Source of the DNA: Atopobiaceae bacterium | Lineage (GTDB): Bacteria > Actinomycetota > Coriobacteriia > Coriobacteriales > Atopobiaceae | Assembly: GCA_902834555.1 (NCBI GenBank) | Contig: CADFJN010000008.1 | Coordinates: 1 to 64,000 of the forward strand | Direction: 5' to 3' | DNA length: 64,000 nucleotides | Part shown: one piece after another, positions 16,718 to 25,947 of the stretch | Numbering within the stretch: position 1 is the first letter of the stretch | Layout of the letters: the number at the start of each line of letters is the position of its first letter | Position numbers and translations under genes: made by a program | Notes under the pieces: model-generated | Databases searched by the model: none | The model's input: the letters and a program-made list of their open reading frames with translations, nothing else | What the model was told of the DNA's origin: nothing

Positions 16718-17932
16718 ATGAACGAGACGTGCGTCGGATGCCAGGACGGCTTTGAGCGGGCGCGACAGGTCTTCTGCCGGGAGTTTGGCGAACCCCCCGC
16801 AGGAGAGCGCCTGCTCCGGGTGCATGCTCCGGGCCGCTCGGAGATCGCAGGCAACCACACCGACCACGAGGGAGGCCATGTTATCGCGGGCGCCCTGGAT
16901 GTGGCAGTAAACGCTCTCGCCCGCCCCAACGGCTTGGGCGTTGTGCGCCTGGCAAGCGACGGATATCCCACCATTGAGGTCTCCCTCGAATCGCTTGACC
17001 CACAGGATGCCGAGAAGAACACCACGGCTTCGCTGGTAAGGGGCATGGCGTTTAGGATGGCCCAGGACGGGCGCACCCCTGCAGGCTTTGACCTTGCCAT
17101 GACGAGCACCATCCCCGTGGGCGGGGGGCTCTCCTCGTCCGCGGCTGTCGAGGCAGCGCTGGGACGTGCGATGGAGGCCCTCTGGGAGGGGCGGAGCTAT
17201 GACGCCCTCGAGATGGCGCGCATGAGTCAGTTTGCCGAGAACGTCTACTTTGGCAAGCCGTGCGGCCTCATGGACCAGGCGTCCGTCTGCCTGGGCGGCC
17301 TTGCCTTCATCGATTTCGCCGTTCCCGAGGATCCTGTGGCCCGACGCCTGGAGTTCGACTTCGAAGACCACGGCTATGCGCTCTGCCTCGTGGACGTTGG
17401 TTCGAGCCACGCCGACCTCACCGACGCGTACGCCGCCATGCCCCAGGAGATGCAGGCGGTTGCCGCCGTGTTTGGGAAGAAGCGCCTCTGCGAGGTTGAC
17501 CAGGACGACTTCGACGCCCACGTGCCCGAGCTGCGGCGCGACCTTGGCGACCGCGCGGTACTGCGCGCCATCCACTACTGGCGCGAGAACGAGCTGGTCG
17601 ACAAGCGCTGGGCAGCACTCAACGCCCCGGACATCGACGCCTTCCTCTCATGCACCCGCACCTCGGGCGCGAGCTCAGCAATGTTCCTCCAGAACGTCTC
17701 TTGCGGCGTGGAGAGCCAGCCTGCCATGGTGGCGCTTGGGCTTGCCGAGCGCGTTCTCGACGGACGCGGCGCCACGAGGATCCATGGGGGCGGCTTTGGC
17801 GGCACCATCCAGTGCTTTGTCCCGCTCGACCTTGTTGAGGAGTTCTCCGACCGCATGGACGCATGGCTTGGCGCTGGCTCCTGCAGGCGCTATCGCATCT
17901 CTGACAGGGGGGCGTACGCGGAATGGGAGTAG
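16718..17932 (+). CDS. galK: galactokinase
   Basis: 404 residues of the GHMP kinase family. The signature GRSEIAGNHTDHEGG (about 35-49) carries the galactose-binding residues, and PVGGGLSSSAAVE (about 130) is the phosphate-binding loop. The catalytic Asp lies in GLMDQASV. The enzyme makes galactose 1-phosphate from galactose and ATP. ATG 16718 follows GGAGGAAGGAG. The last 10 bases overlap galT, which implies translational coupling. Confidence 0.95.
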   Translation: MNETCVGCQDGFERARQVFCREFGEPPAGERLLRVHAPGRSEIAGNHTDHEGGHVIAGALDVAVNALARPNGLGVVRLASDGYPTIEVSLESLDPQDAEKNTTASLVRGMAFRMAQDGRTPAGFDLAMTSTIPVGGGLSSSAAVEAALGRAMEALWEGRSYDALEMARMSQFAENVYFGKPCGLMDQASVCLGGLAFIDFAVPEDPVARRLEFDFEDHGYALCLVDVGSSHADLTDAYAAMPQEMQAVAAVFGKKRLCEVDQDDFDAHVPELRRDLGDRAVLRAIHYWRENELVDKRWAALNAPDIDAFLSCTRTSGASSAMFLQNVSCGVESQPAMVALGLAERVLDGRGATRIHGGGFGGTIQCFVPLDLVEEFSDRMDAWLGAGSCRRYRISDRGAYAEWE

Positions 17933-19551
17933 AGAGCGAACATACGCCCATTGACGGTGCGGCTCTGGTTGCCGCTGCTACAGGGATTGTTGACTATGCC
18001 GCCAACCATGGGCTCATTGGCTGGGCGGACCGTGTCTGGGGCGTGAACGCCGTGCTTGAGGCCGTGGGCGCAACCAGCCCCGGCCCCAGTGACGCGTGGG
18101 TGCTCGCCGAGGGACCGGACTCCCCTGCCGTGACGCAGGGCGCAACGGCCACGGCACCAGACGACCTTCTCGCCACTCTCGCCGAGGCCGCGGTGGCTAA
18201 CGGCTGCACCGCAGACACCGCGAGCGGACGTGATCGCATAGCCATGCGCGTCATGGGGCTTCTCATGCCCAAGCCCTCCGAGGTCGAAGCAACGTTCAAG
18301 GGCCTTCTCGCACACAACGGCCCCAAGGCAGCGACAGACTGGTTCTATCGCACCTGCTGCGACGCCGGCTACGTACGCCGCACTGCCATTGCCCGGAACG
18401 TCTGCTGGAACACGCAAACGGACTGGGGGTCGCTGGAGATAACCATTAACCTCTCCAAGCCTGAGAAGGACCCTCGCGAGATTGCTGCGGCGGGCAAGGC
18501 GCCTGCGGGCGAGAAGTACCCAGCCTGCCAGCTCTGCATTGAGAACGAGGGTTACCCCGGGCGCGCCGCCACAGACCCCATGGGTGCGCATCCCGCCAGG
18601 CAGAATCTGCGAATCATCCCCATCTCACTTGGCGGCGAGCGCTGGGGCCTGCAGTACAGCCCGTATGCCTACTTCAGCGAGCACTGCATTGCCATGAGCG
18701 CACGTCACCGCCCCATGCACGTGGACCGCGCCTCGCTCTCGTGCCTCTTCGACTTTGTGGACCTGCTGCCCCACTACTTCATTGGGTCCAACGCCGACCT
18801 GCCCGTGGTTGGCGGATCAATCCTCTCGCACGACCATTTCCAGGGGGGCGCGCATGTCTTTCCCATGATGCGCGCGGCCACGGCCGAGAGCTTCTCGCTA
18901 CCCGGCTTCCCAGAGGTCTCCGGCGAGGTTCTGCACTGGCCCCTCTCGGTCCTGCGGCTCTCCTCCCAGAGCCGAGACCAGCTGCTTGACGCCTGCGACC
19001 ACGTGGTTGCGGCGTGGCGCGCCTGGGGCGACGAGTCTGTGGGAGTGGTTGCGCACGACCCGGACGGTACTCCGCACAACACGGTGACCCTCATTGTTCG
19101 CCGCGTTGATGCCCAGGGCAACGTGGGTGGTACCACGTACGAGGCCTATCTTGCCCTTCGGTGCAACGTCACAAGTGCCGAGCACCCGCTGGGCGTCTTC
19201 CACCCGCACGAGGAGTGGCACCACATCAAGCGCGAGAACATTGGTCTTATCGAGGTCATGGGGCTTGCCATCCTGCCTCCGCGCCTGGTGGGAGAGCTTG
19301 GCCGCGTTGAGGAGCTGCTGGTTGAGGGGGCAACCAGGGAGCAGATGGCCGCAGATCCACTGGCCTCATCGCACGCCGACTGGGCGGCGCAGCTTGCCGA
19401 GGAGAACCCCGGGCTTACCACCGCAAACGTGCACCAGGTGGTTCGCGATGGCGTGGGCTTGGTCTTCTCGCACGTGCTTGAGGGCGCCGGCGTCTTCAAG
19501 TGGGACAAGGCGGGCCGCGCGGCGCAGATGCGGTTCGTGGCATCGCTATAG
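17923..19551 (+). CDS. galT: UDP-glucose--hexose-1-phosphate uridylyltransferase, class II
   Basis: 542 residues; class II GalT proteins of Gram-positive bacteria are near 490-520, so this one is slightly long. The active-site HxHxQ is seen as SHDHFQGG, with the nucleophilic His. It exchanges UMP between UDP-glucose and galactose 1-phosphate. It overlaps galK by 10 bases. No galE is in the window, so the UDP-galactose epimerase must be elsewhere. A terminator follows at 19576. Confidence 0.93.
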   Translation: MGVESEHTPIDGAALVAAATGIVDYAANHGLIGWADRVWGVNAVLEAVGATSPGPSDAWVLAEGPDSPAVTQGATATAPDDLLATLAEAAVANGCTADTASGRDRIAMRVMGLLMPKPSEVEATFKGLLAHNGPKAATDWFYRTCCDAGYVRRTAIARNVCWNTQTDWGSLEITINLSKPEKDPREIAAAGKAPAGEKYPACQLCIENEGYPGRAATDPMGAHPARQNLRIIPISLGGERWGLQYSPYAYFSEHCIAMSARHRPMHVDRASLSCLFDFVDLLPHYFIGSNADLPVVGGSILSHDHFQGGAHVFPMMRAATAESFSLPGFPEVSGEVLHWPLSVLRLSSQSRDQLLDACDHVVAAWRAWGDESVGVVAHDPDGTPHNTVTLIVRRVDAQGNVGGTTYEAYLALRCNVTSAEHPLGVFHPHEEWHHIKRENIGLIEVMGLAILPPRLVGELGRVEELLVEGATREQMAADPLASSHADWAAQLAEENPGLTTANVHQVVRDGVGLVFSHVLEGAGVFKWDKAGRAAQMRFVASL

Positions 19552-19575
19552 CGACGAACGGCGACAAACGGTTGA

Positions 19576-19606
19576 GGCCATCCCGGCGGTGCCGAGATGG
19601 CCTTTT
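19576..19606 (+). terminator. terminator of galM-galK-galT
   Basis: GGCCATC pairs with GATGGCC around a GC-rich loop, then TTTTCGTTT follows. It lies 25 bases beyond galT. Confidence 0.85.
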
Positions 19607-19813
19607 CGTTTGCGTGAGACGCGCCACGTATCCCCTTTTCGAAAATCTGCGGCTTAATTGCTGTTATTTTAAAGTGCTGTTGAGAATAACCGCAGGTAAA
19701 CGCCTTGAGCGCCATTTGGGAACTGCTACTAAACCGCACGTTTTTGCGTGGTGAGGGTTGCAGGACCAGATACACTGTGCAGAAAGCCGGAAAGTTGTGC
19801 CGGGGAGGTCATC

Positions 19814-20617
19814 ATGGGATCCGAGGAAAGCCTGGAACAGGTTGCGCGGGACATCAACACGCTTGCAAGCTTCCTGGGGATGCGAGACGTGTCCGCACTC
19901 AGCCGCGACGCCCTCATCGCGCGCTACGGCTTTGAGCAGGCAGACGTGATGGCACTCTTTGGCGGCTCTATCCTCGCCGGCGGGGACGTGTTGGCAGACG
20001 CGATGCGTGCAGGAGTCGCGCGCACGTACGTAATCGTGGGCGGCGCTGGACACACCACGGAGACGTTCAGGGCGAGGGTGCGCGAGCTCTGCCCGAAGCT
20101 GGAGTTTGCAGACGATGCCACGGAGGCACAGATCTTCTCGGCATACCTATCCCACGCCCATGGCCTTGAGGCGGACTTTCTGGAGACTCGCTCAACCAAC
20201 TGCGGAAACAACATCACCTACCTGCGAGACCTTCTCGCCGAGAAGGGCATTTCCTGCAAGAGTCTGATTCTCTCGCAGGACGCCACCATGCAGCGGCGCA
20301 TGATCGCCGAGGTCGAGAAGGAGATGCCCAGCGTGTTGCCCATCGCATTTGCCACCTATGCGGTGAGCGTGGTTGTGCGCGACGGTGAGCTGGCCTTTGA
20401 CCACTCCCCGCATGGCATGTGGAACATGCGCCGCTACCTGACCCTGCTCATGGGCGAGATTCCCCGCCTCACCGACGACGAGAACGGCTATGGACCGTGT
20501 GGCCAGGGCTTTCTTGCGCATGTGGACATCCCCAACGAAGTGAGGGCCGCATGGGAGCGCCTTCTCGCGCGCTATCCCTGGTTCATGAGGAAGGCGGACC
20601 CCCGCTATGCGGGGTAG
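19814..20617 (+). CDS. YdcF-like protein (DUF218 family)
   Basis: 267 residues, close to E. coli YdcF at 266. Family blocks are ALFGGSIL (strand plus glycine loop), RSTNCGNNITYLRDLL, and LSQDATMQRRM. YdcF-like proteins bind S-adenosylmethionine or act on envelope metabolites; the function is unsettled. No signal peptide or membrane helix is visible, so this is a cytoplasmic form. ATG 19814 follows GGGGAGG. The 197-base gap upstream is AT-richer than average and probably holds its promoter. Nothing links it functionally to galactose use. Confidence 0.75.
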   Translation: MGSEESLEQVARDINTLASFLGMRDVSALSRDALIARYGFEQADVMALFGGSILAGGDVLADAMRAGVARTYVIVGGAGHTTETFRARVRELCPKLEFADDATEAQIFSAYLSHAHGLEADFLETRSTNCGNNITYLRDLLAEKGISCKSLILSQDATMQRRMIAEVEKEMPSVLPIAFATYAVSVVVRDGELAFDHSPHGMWNMRRYLTLLMGEIPRLTDDENGYGPCGQGFLAHVDIPNEVRAAWERLLARYPWFMRKADPRYAG

Positions 20618-20645
20618 CGTGGCGGGTGCGACCCCTCCTCTTAAC

Positions 20646-20691
20646 TGCAGATTTCGATTGGTTAGGGCATCCTAATCGATCGAAATTTGCA
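20646..20691. repeat. 46 bp palindromic repeat family B, copy 1
   Basis: An imperfect palindrome that starts TGCAGATTTCGATTGG and ends ATCGAAATTTGCA, with TTAGG and CCTAA inner arms. The same 46-base length and pattern recur at 25764, 25825 and 40355. Confidence 0.85.
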
Positions 20692-20771
20692 AGATCCGCT
20701 GCCCCCTCTCTCAGTGCCGCGGATTCCAAACGCTGCTGCCCTGAACCGGCGAGAACGCGCGGCATACCAGC

Positions 20772-20808
20772 GGCCCGCCCCAGCGCACTAACGCGTCTGG
20801 GGCGGGCC
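20772..20808. terminator. strong hairpin between convergent ydcF-like gene and mglC
   Basis: A perfect 12 bp stem, GGCCCGCCCCAG against CTGGGGCGGGCC, with a 13-base loop. No U tract follows on either strand. It sits between convergent genes and probably ends or protects both transcripts. Confidence 0.6.
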
Positions 20809-20864
20809 ATCAGGGATGGGCGCCGCCCGGAGGGGGTTCCAGGCGGCGAGGGAGGATGTACCGG

Positions 20865-22520
20865 TTACTTCTTCTGAACGTACTTCAGGCAGTCGAGCGT
20901 GACAGCGGTGAGGATGATCACGCCGGAGAACACGAACTGCAGGTTGGTATCGATACCCAGAATGGTTAGGGAGTACGTAAGTGCGGTGAAGATGAGAACA
21001 CCCACCGTGACGCCGGAAATCTTGCCGATGCCGCCGGTGAACGAGACGCCACCAACGACGCAGGCCGCAATGGCGTCCATGTCCCAGCCCTGGCCATATG
21101 CGGCGGAGCCGGAGCCAACCATGCGCATGCACTCAAGCCAGTCACCAAAGCCGTAGAGGATACCGGCCATCACGAACGCCAGCAGCGTCACCTTGAAGAC
21201 CGAGATGCCGGAGACGGCAGCAGCCTCGGGGTTTCCGCCCACGGCGTAGAGGTTCTTGCCAAAGGTGGTCTTGTTCCAGATGAACCACACGATGATGATT
21301 GCCGCCACTGCCCAGAGGATGATCGTGGGGAAGCCATTGACCTTGGGAATCACCATGTTGGGGATGGCGGGGTCGATGGAGCCAAACGAGACGCCCTTGG
21401 TGGCATAGGTGACCAGGCCAAAGATGATGAGCATGTTGGCCATGGTCGAGATGAACGGGTGCATCTTGAAGCGCGCGGTGAAGAAGCCCGCAATAGAGGT
21501 GAAGAGCGTGCAGAGAGCTACGCACACCACAAGGGCCAGCACGATACGCGCAACGAGCGGCATGCCGGTGAAGTCGAAGACGTGGCCAAAGACCGAGCCC
21601 GTGTTAACACCCTGGTGCATGATGATCGTCGCTGCCGTCATGCCCATACCCATCATGCGACCAATGGAGAGGTCGGTGCCGGTAAGCAGGATGAGTCCGG
21701 CAACGCCCAGCGCCAGGAACATGCGCGGCGAGGCCTGCTGGAGGATGTTCAGTATGTTCTGGTACGTGAGAAGCTGCGTGCCCTTCACGACGGGCGTGAT
21801 GGCGCACAGGAAGATGAAGACAAGGAGAATGACGATGTAGAGGCCGTTCTTGAGGAGGAACTGCCTGCGGTCGAAGGTGTACTTGTAGTTCTCCCACTTT
21901 TGGGCCTGACGCTGCGCAAACGTGAACTTGGACATACGCAGGAGGTCGATGAGGTGATACTCGTAGCTGAAGGCCGCATGCTCGCGATCCTTGATCTGCT
22001 GCATCTCCTTCTCAAAGACCACCTTGGCGTCGAAGCGCCGGTTCTTGTAGACGTAGTTCTCGTCCTTGACCTCGGCACGGTCGGTAAGGCCCGAGAGGTT
22101 CGCGCGGTGCTCGTCCTCAAGCGCCTTGAGGTTGGCCTGGTAGCGATCCTTGGCAAGCACGCGCTCCTGGGCACAGCTCTCACGCACGGGTTCGAGGTAC
22201 TCCTTTGCGTAGTGCTCTTTGAGGTAGCCCTCGGCCTCAGAGACAAGGCCGGCCACCTCGACCTTGTGGCTCGCCTCGACAGCCTTTGCGGCGGCAAGCT
22301 CGCTCTTGTAGCCGGCAATGGCCTGCTCGCGCTCCTCCTTGGTGAGGATGCGGTCGCGCTTGGTTGCGTCGATGTCACCCTGGAGCTTAACCACGCGGTC
22401 GGTTCCGTCGCGCCGCAGCTCGTCGATCTTTGCCTGGATGGCGGAAACGCGCTCGTCAATGGGGCGGAGCAGGGCCTGCTCCTCCTCGACCGTAAGCACC
22501 TTATCGCCCTGGTTTGCCAT
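20865..22520 (-). CDS. mglC: galactose/methyl-galactoside ABC permease with long N-terminal coiled coil
   Basis: 551 residues, against about 336 for E. coli MglC. Residues from about 227 on are the normal sugar permease with eight or more hydrophobic segments, including the family block LTGTDLSIGRMMGMG and the SVFKVTLLAFV region. Residues 1-225 are charged and almost entirely helical with heptad-like spacing, rich in Lys, Glu, Ala and Arg, and contain no membrane segment. They are in the same frame, with no stop or start signal between the parts. The extension would sit in the cytoplasm next to the MglA ATPase. Its role is unknown. The gene is the last of mglB-mglA-mglC and follows mglA by 15 bases. 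Confidence 0.9.
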   Translation of the reverse strand: MANQGDKVLTVEEEQALLRPIDERVSAIQAKIDELRRDGTDRVVKLQGDIDATKRDRILTKEEREQAIAGYKSELAAAKAVEASHKVEVAGLVSEAEGYLKEHYAKEYLEPVRESCAQERVLAKDRYQANLKALEDEHRANLSGLTDRAEVKDENYVYKNRRFDAKVVFEKEMQQIKDREHAAFSYEYHLIDLLRMSKFTFAQRQAQKWENYKYTFDRRQFLLKNGLYIVILLVFIFLCAITPVVKGTQLLTYQNILNILQQASPRMFLALGVAGLILLTGTDLSIGRMMGMGMTAATIIMHQGVNTGSVFGHVFDFTGMPLVARIVLALVVCVALCTLFTSIAGFFTARFKMHPFISTMANMLIIFGLVTYATKGVSFGSIDPAIPNMVIPKVNGFPTIILWAVAAIIIVWFIWNKTTFGKNLYAVGGNPEAAAVSGISVFKVTLLAFVMAGILYGFGDWLECMRMVGSGSAAYGQGWDMDAIAACVVGGVSFTGGIGKISGVTVGVLIFTALTYSLTILGIDTNLQFVFSGVIILTAVTLDCLKYVQKK

Positions 22521-22535
22521 GTGTGCTCATCTCCC

Positions 22536-24044
22536 TTACAGGTACTTCGCGCTTAGACGCAGGAGCTCTTCTTGGTTGGTCTCCCGTGTGTTGACGATGC
22601 CGGAGAGCCGGCCGTTGGACATGACGCCAATGCGGTTGGTGATGCCGAGAATCTCTGGCATCTCGGAGGAGACCACGATGATGGTCCTGCCCTGCTTGGC
22701 CATGCCAATGATCAGCTCGTAGATCTCGTACTTCGCGCCTACGTCAATGCCACGCGTGGGCTCGTCCATGAGGAACACCTGCGGTCCCCGCTCGAGCCAC
22801 TTGCCAAAGATGACCTTCTGCTGGTTGCCGCCGGAGAGGCTCGAGATCATGTCGTCGGGACCCATGCACTTGGTGTTCATAAGCTTGATCTCGGCTGCCG
22901 TGGCGTTGGTCATCTTGGGGTCGGAGAGGGCGATGCCGCTCCTGTAGTGGTTGAGGTTGGCAATCGTGGTATTGAAGGTAAGGTTGCCTTTGAGGAACAG
23001 GCCGTTTGCCTTGCGTTCCTCGGTGATCAGCGCAAAGCCGTGCTCCATGGCCTCGCGCGCATTCTCGAAGTTCATGAGGTGGTCGCGGAAGTACACGCGG
23101 CCAGCGGCGCGCGTGCGCACGCCGAAGATGGTCTCAAGGAGCTCGGTGCGGCCGGCCCCTACAAGGCCATAGAGGCCAAAGATCTCTCCCTTGCGTACGT
23201 CGAACGAAATGTCCTGCAGGTAGGGCGGATACTTCGTGGAGAGATGCCTAATGGAGAGAATCGGCTCGCCCGGTACGTTGTCGATGGGCGGGAAGCGGTT
23301 CTCCAGCGAACGACCCACCATGGCGGCAATGAGCTCGTTCATCGTCGTCTGGGAGGTAGGCTTGGTCATGACGAGCTTGCCGTCACGAAGTACGGAGATC
23401 TCGTCGCAGATCTCGAAGATCTCATCCATCTTGTGCGAGATGTAGATAAGCGAGATGCCCTGCTCCTTGAGCATGCGCATCATGCCAAAGAGCTTCTCTA
23501 CCTCCTGAGACATCAGCGAGGAGGTGGGCTCGTCTAGGACGATGACCTGGGCATTGTACGAAATTGCCTTGGCAATCTCGACCATCTGGCGCTGCGAGAC
23601 GGACATCTTGCGCATGGGCTGATCGAGGTCGACGGTCATGCCCAGGCGGCGGAAGAGCTCTGCCGCCTCCTTGCGCATGAGGCCCTCGTCCACGACGCCC
23701 AGCGAGTTGACCGGATAGCGGCCGAGGAAGAGGTTGTCCACCACGCTGCGCTCCAGGCACTGGTTGAGCTCCTGGTGCACCATGGCGATGCCGTTCTCGA
23801 GGGCGTTCTTGGGGCCCGAGAAGCTCACCTCTCGGCCGTTCAGGATGATGGTCCCCTCGTCTTTCTGGTAGGTGCCAAAGAGACACTTCATCATTGTGGA
23901 CTTGCCGGCGCCGTTCTCGCCCATGAGTCCCATGACCGTTCCGCGCTTGAGGTCGAGGTCGATGTGGTCGAGTACCTGGTTGCGCCCGAAGGACTTGCAC
24001 ATCCCGCGAATCGACAGCACCACGTCGTTCTGGCTGTCAGCCAT
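22536..24044 (-). CDS. mglA: galactose/methyl-galactoside ABC transporter ATPase
   Basis: 502 residues with two ABC domains. The first has Walker A GENGAGKST, and the second has the signature SGGNQQKV followed by FLMDEPTRGIDVGAK. The second Walker A is degenerate (GLVGAGRTE), as is usual in sugar ATPases of the Mgl/Rbs/Ara type. It powers galactose and glucose uptake by MglC with the binding protein MglB. The start at 24044 fits the family, with AGGAAGGATGGGG upstream. It lies between mglB and mglC in one operon. Confidence 0.95.
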   Translation of the reverse strand: MADSQNDVVLSIRGMCKSFGRNQVLDHIDLDLKRGTVMGLMGENGAGKSTMMKCLFGTYQKDEGTIILNGREVSFSGPKNALENGIAMVHQELNQCLERSVVDNLFLGRYPVNSLGVVDEGLMRKEAAELFRRLGMTVDLDQPMRKMSVSQRQMVEIAKAISYNAQVIVLDEPTSSLMSQEVEKLFGMMRMLKEQGISLIYISHKMDEIFEICDEISVLRDGKLVMTKPTSQTTMNELIAAMVGRSLENRFPPIDNVPGEPILSIRHLSTKYPPYLQDISFDVRKGEIFGLYGLVGAGRTELLETIFGVRTRAAGRVYFRDHLMNFENAREAMEHGFALITEERKANGLFLKGNLTFNTTIANLNHYRSGIALSDPKMTNATAAEIKLMNTKCMGPDDMISSLSGGNQQKVIFGKWLERGPQVFLMDEPTRGIDVGAKYEIYELIIGMAKQGRTIIVVSSEMPEILGITNRIGVMSNGRLSGIVNTRETNQEELLRLSAKYL

Positions 24045-24079
24045 GCTCCCCCATCCTTCCTACTAGATGCCCGCAAAAT

Positions 24080-24108
24080 GTGCGGGGGGAACTCCCCTCC
24101 CCCCGCAC
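24080..24108 (-). terminator. hairpin in the mglB-mglA gap
   Basis: An 11 bp stem, GTGCGGGGGGA against TCCCCCCGCAC, is followed on the minus strand by ATTTTG. It lies 36 bases beyond mglB and 36 before mglA. Partial termination or 3' protection here would keep binding-protein mRNA above permease mRNA, as is common in such operons. Confidence 0.6.
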
Positions 24109-24144
24109 CGGACGCGTGTCACGAAAAAGACGTACGGGAACGCC

Positions 24145-25443
24145 CTAGCTCAGGAGGGAGGTGTAGGACGAGGCGTTGTCGGTCTTCACCATGTTGATGG
24201 CAAAGGCGTCGTATTCGCTTGGGTTGCCAAGGCGGTTGGTGATGTTGGACTCGGTCTGGCCGTCGCCGCCGATGTAGTCCACCGTGAGGTTGAGGAGCTT
24301 GTCGTACTGCTGGAGCAGCGGCTGGTAGGTGGAGCTCAGGAAGTTGTCTGCCGCGTTGTAGATGTCCAGCCACACCTTCTTGGACGGAGACTTCGAAGAG
24401 TCGAGCTGCTTGGAAGCGCCCTCGTAGATCTTGGTGGAGTCCGTGAAGTCGGTGTAGTTCTCGGCGGTCACGGCAACGTTCATCGCGTAGTAGGAGCGGT
24501 CGGCCTCGACGTACTTGTAGGTGTCCTCAGCAAGCACGTTGCCGGCGTCATCGGCCGTGGAGATGCCGGTGTTGATATCGACGCCATCGAGGGAGTTGCG
24601 GAGCAGGCGCAGCGTGAGATAGGCCTGGATGTCGGCGTGCTGGCTGATGGTTCCGCCGTAGCCCTCGGCGATAGCAGCAACGGCGTCGTTGTTGGCGTCG
24701 TAGCCAAAGGTTGGAACCTTGTTGTCCTTGGACCACGCATTGAACATCGACATGCCCATGCCGTCGTTGTTGGAGACGATGAGGTCAATCTGCTCGCCAA
24801 AGGAAGACGCCCAGGTACCGATAGCGTTGCCAGCCGTTGCTGCATCCCAGGTGGCACCCGCAGAGTTCTTCATCTCCTGCGAGGCAAGCTCGCGAATGGT
24901 GTAGGTCTTGCCACCAATCTCCATCGTGGCGTCCTGGACAAGCGAGGAAGAGCCATCCGTGTTGGTACCAATGGGATCGGAGACAACCTTGCCGTCCTTC
25001 TCAACGCCCGTGCCAAGGGTGCTGCGCACGCCGCGGGTGCGGGCGATAGAGTCGTTGTGGCCCACGTCGCCAATCGCGAGGACGTAACCAATGATGCCGT
25101 CGCCATTGCGGTCAAGCGACGCAATGTTCTTCTCGATGTAGTCCTTGACCATCTTGCCCTGAGCCTCGGCGCCCTGGTTGGCGTCAAAGCCAACGTAGTA
25201 GGTCTTGTCGTTGAAGTTGAGGGCGGCGGAGTCAAGCTCGCCGGTGGAGCTGTTGGACGGCTGGCGGTTGAACCACACCAGCGGCTTGTCCTTGTTGGCA
25301 ACTGTGCTGGTTCCAGAGGAAGCGCCGGAGTCGCTGCTCGCGCTGTCGGAGCTGCTGCCGCAGCCGGCGAGCACACCCACGCTGGCAAAGCTCAGGGCGC
25401 CAAGGCCACAGACCTCAAGGAACCTACGACGAGACATTTCCAT
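24145..25443 (-). CDS. mglB: galactose/glucose-binding lipoprotein
   Basis: 432 residues. The N-terminus has a twin-arginine-like SRRRFLEVCG and a lipobox LAGC, so it is probably an anchored lipoprotein; a Ser-rich linker follows. The calcium-site segment DRNGDGIIGYVLAIGDVGHNDS... matches the Ca2+ loop and sugar-binding region of MglB. The ligand is galactose or glucose, delivered to MglC-MglA. ATG 25443 has AAGGGAG 8 bases upstream. It is the first gene of mglB-mglA-mglC, with two GTTAAC operator-like sites 52-92 bases upstream. Confidence 0.93.
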   Translation of the reverse strand: MEMSRRRFLEVCGLGALSFASVGVLAGCGSSSDSASSDSGASSGTSTVANKDKPLVWFNRQPSNSSTGELDSAALNFNDKTYYVGFDANQGAEAQGKMVKDYIEKNIASLDRNGDGIIGYVLAIGDVGHNDSIARTRGVRSTLGTGVEKDGKVVSDPIGTNTDGSSSLVQDATMEIGGKTYTIRELASQEMKNSAGATWDAATAGNAIGTWASSFGEQIDLIVSNNDGMGMSMFNAWSKDNKVPTFGYDANNDAVAAIAEGYGGTISQHADIQAYLTLRLLRNSLDGVDINTGISTADDAGNVLAEDTYKYVEADRSYYAMNVAVTAENYTDFTDSTKIYEGASKQLDSSKSPSKKVWLDIYNAADNFLSSTYQPLLQQYDKLLNLTVDYIGGDGQTESNITNRLGNPSEYDAFAINMVKTDNASSYTSLLS

Positions 25444-25494
25444 GGGTTTCTCCCTTTCCCCGTGGTTCGCGCCCCGTTGCGCAAACCTTTGATG

Positions 25495-25535
25495 TGAGTA
25501 TGTTAACTCCACTTTTAACTGCGGATGTTAACGTT
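25495..25535. promoter_or_regulatory. two LacI-type operator candidates upstream of mglB
   Basis: TGAGTATGTTAAC (25495-25507) and GGATGTTAACGTT (25523-25535) each contain GTTAAC. The first differs at one base from TGAGTACGTTAAC in the galM-lacI gap (15459-15471). The spacing between the two centres is about 25 bases. Confidence 0.55.
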
Positions 25536-25689
25536 CTCATTTGTTCGACCAGCGGTTGTGGAAAGGGCGGCAGACGGCCTTTATTGGGAGCACCAGCAAC
25601 ACATGAGGGAGATGACACGTTTGGGGTCAGGAGTGCCGATTAGTTGATATGGCCCCAGGAATCGTTGTCCTCAGTTCCATGGCCTGCTT

Positions 25690-25747
25690 GAAGATTCTGA
25701 TTGGTTAGCAACCTCTAATTTGCAGCCCCTAAATGATCGGAAATTGC
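25690..25747. repeat. 46 bp palindromic repeat family B, decayed copy
   Basis: A decayed member of the family: GATTCTGATTGGTTAG at the left and ATCGGAAATTGCA at the right, with extra bases in the middle. It is followed by two good copies in tandem. The 400-base gap from mglB to the valS terminator holds mainly these repeats; I see no gene. Confidence 0.55.
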
Positions 25748-25763
25748 AGCTAAAGAATCTTTC

Positions 25764-25809
25764 TGCAGAATTCGATTGGTTAACAACTCCTAATCAATCG
25801 AAAATTGCA
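25764..25809. repeat. 46 bp palindromic repeat family B, copy 2
   Basis: Starts TGCAGAATTCGATTGG and ends AATCGAAAATTGCA; inner arms GTTAA and CCTAA. Copy 3 begins 15 bases further on in the same orientation. Confidence 0.88.
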
Positions 25810-25824
25810 GATGGAACGCTTGCC

Positions 25825-25870
25825 TGCAGAATTCGATTGGTTAGCCACACCTAAACAATCGAATTTTGCA
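25825..25870. repeat. 46 bp palindromic repeat family B, copy 3
   Basis: Starts TGCAGAATTCGATTGG and ends AATCGAATTTTGCA. It is 61 bases after copy 2, start to start. The valS terminator follows 8 bases later. Confidence 0.88.
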
Positions 25871-25877
25871 AGACGAG

Positions 25878-25914
25878 AAAAAGGGCCCGCGGCGGCATCA
25901 ACCGTCGCGGGCCC
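25878..25914 (-). terminator. valS terminator
   Basis: A GGGCCCGCG / CGCGGGCCC stem followed by five U on the minus strand, 34 bases beyond the valS stop. Confidence 0.88.
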
Positions 25915-25947
25915 AGCAAACACCGGGGACGAGAGAACCGTGCCAAG

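Noticed and set aside
25690..25870. CRISPR array at the tandem 46 bp repeats
   Set aside because: The units are palindromic themselves, few and partly decayed, with no uniform spacers and no cas genes.
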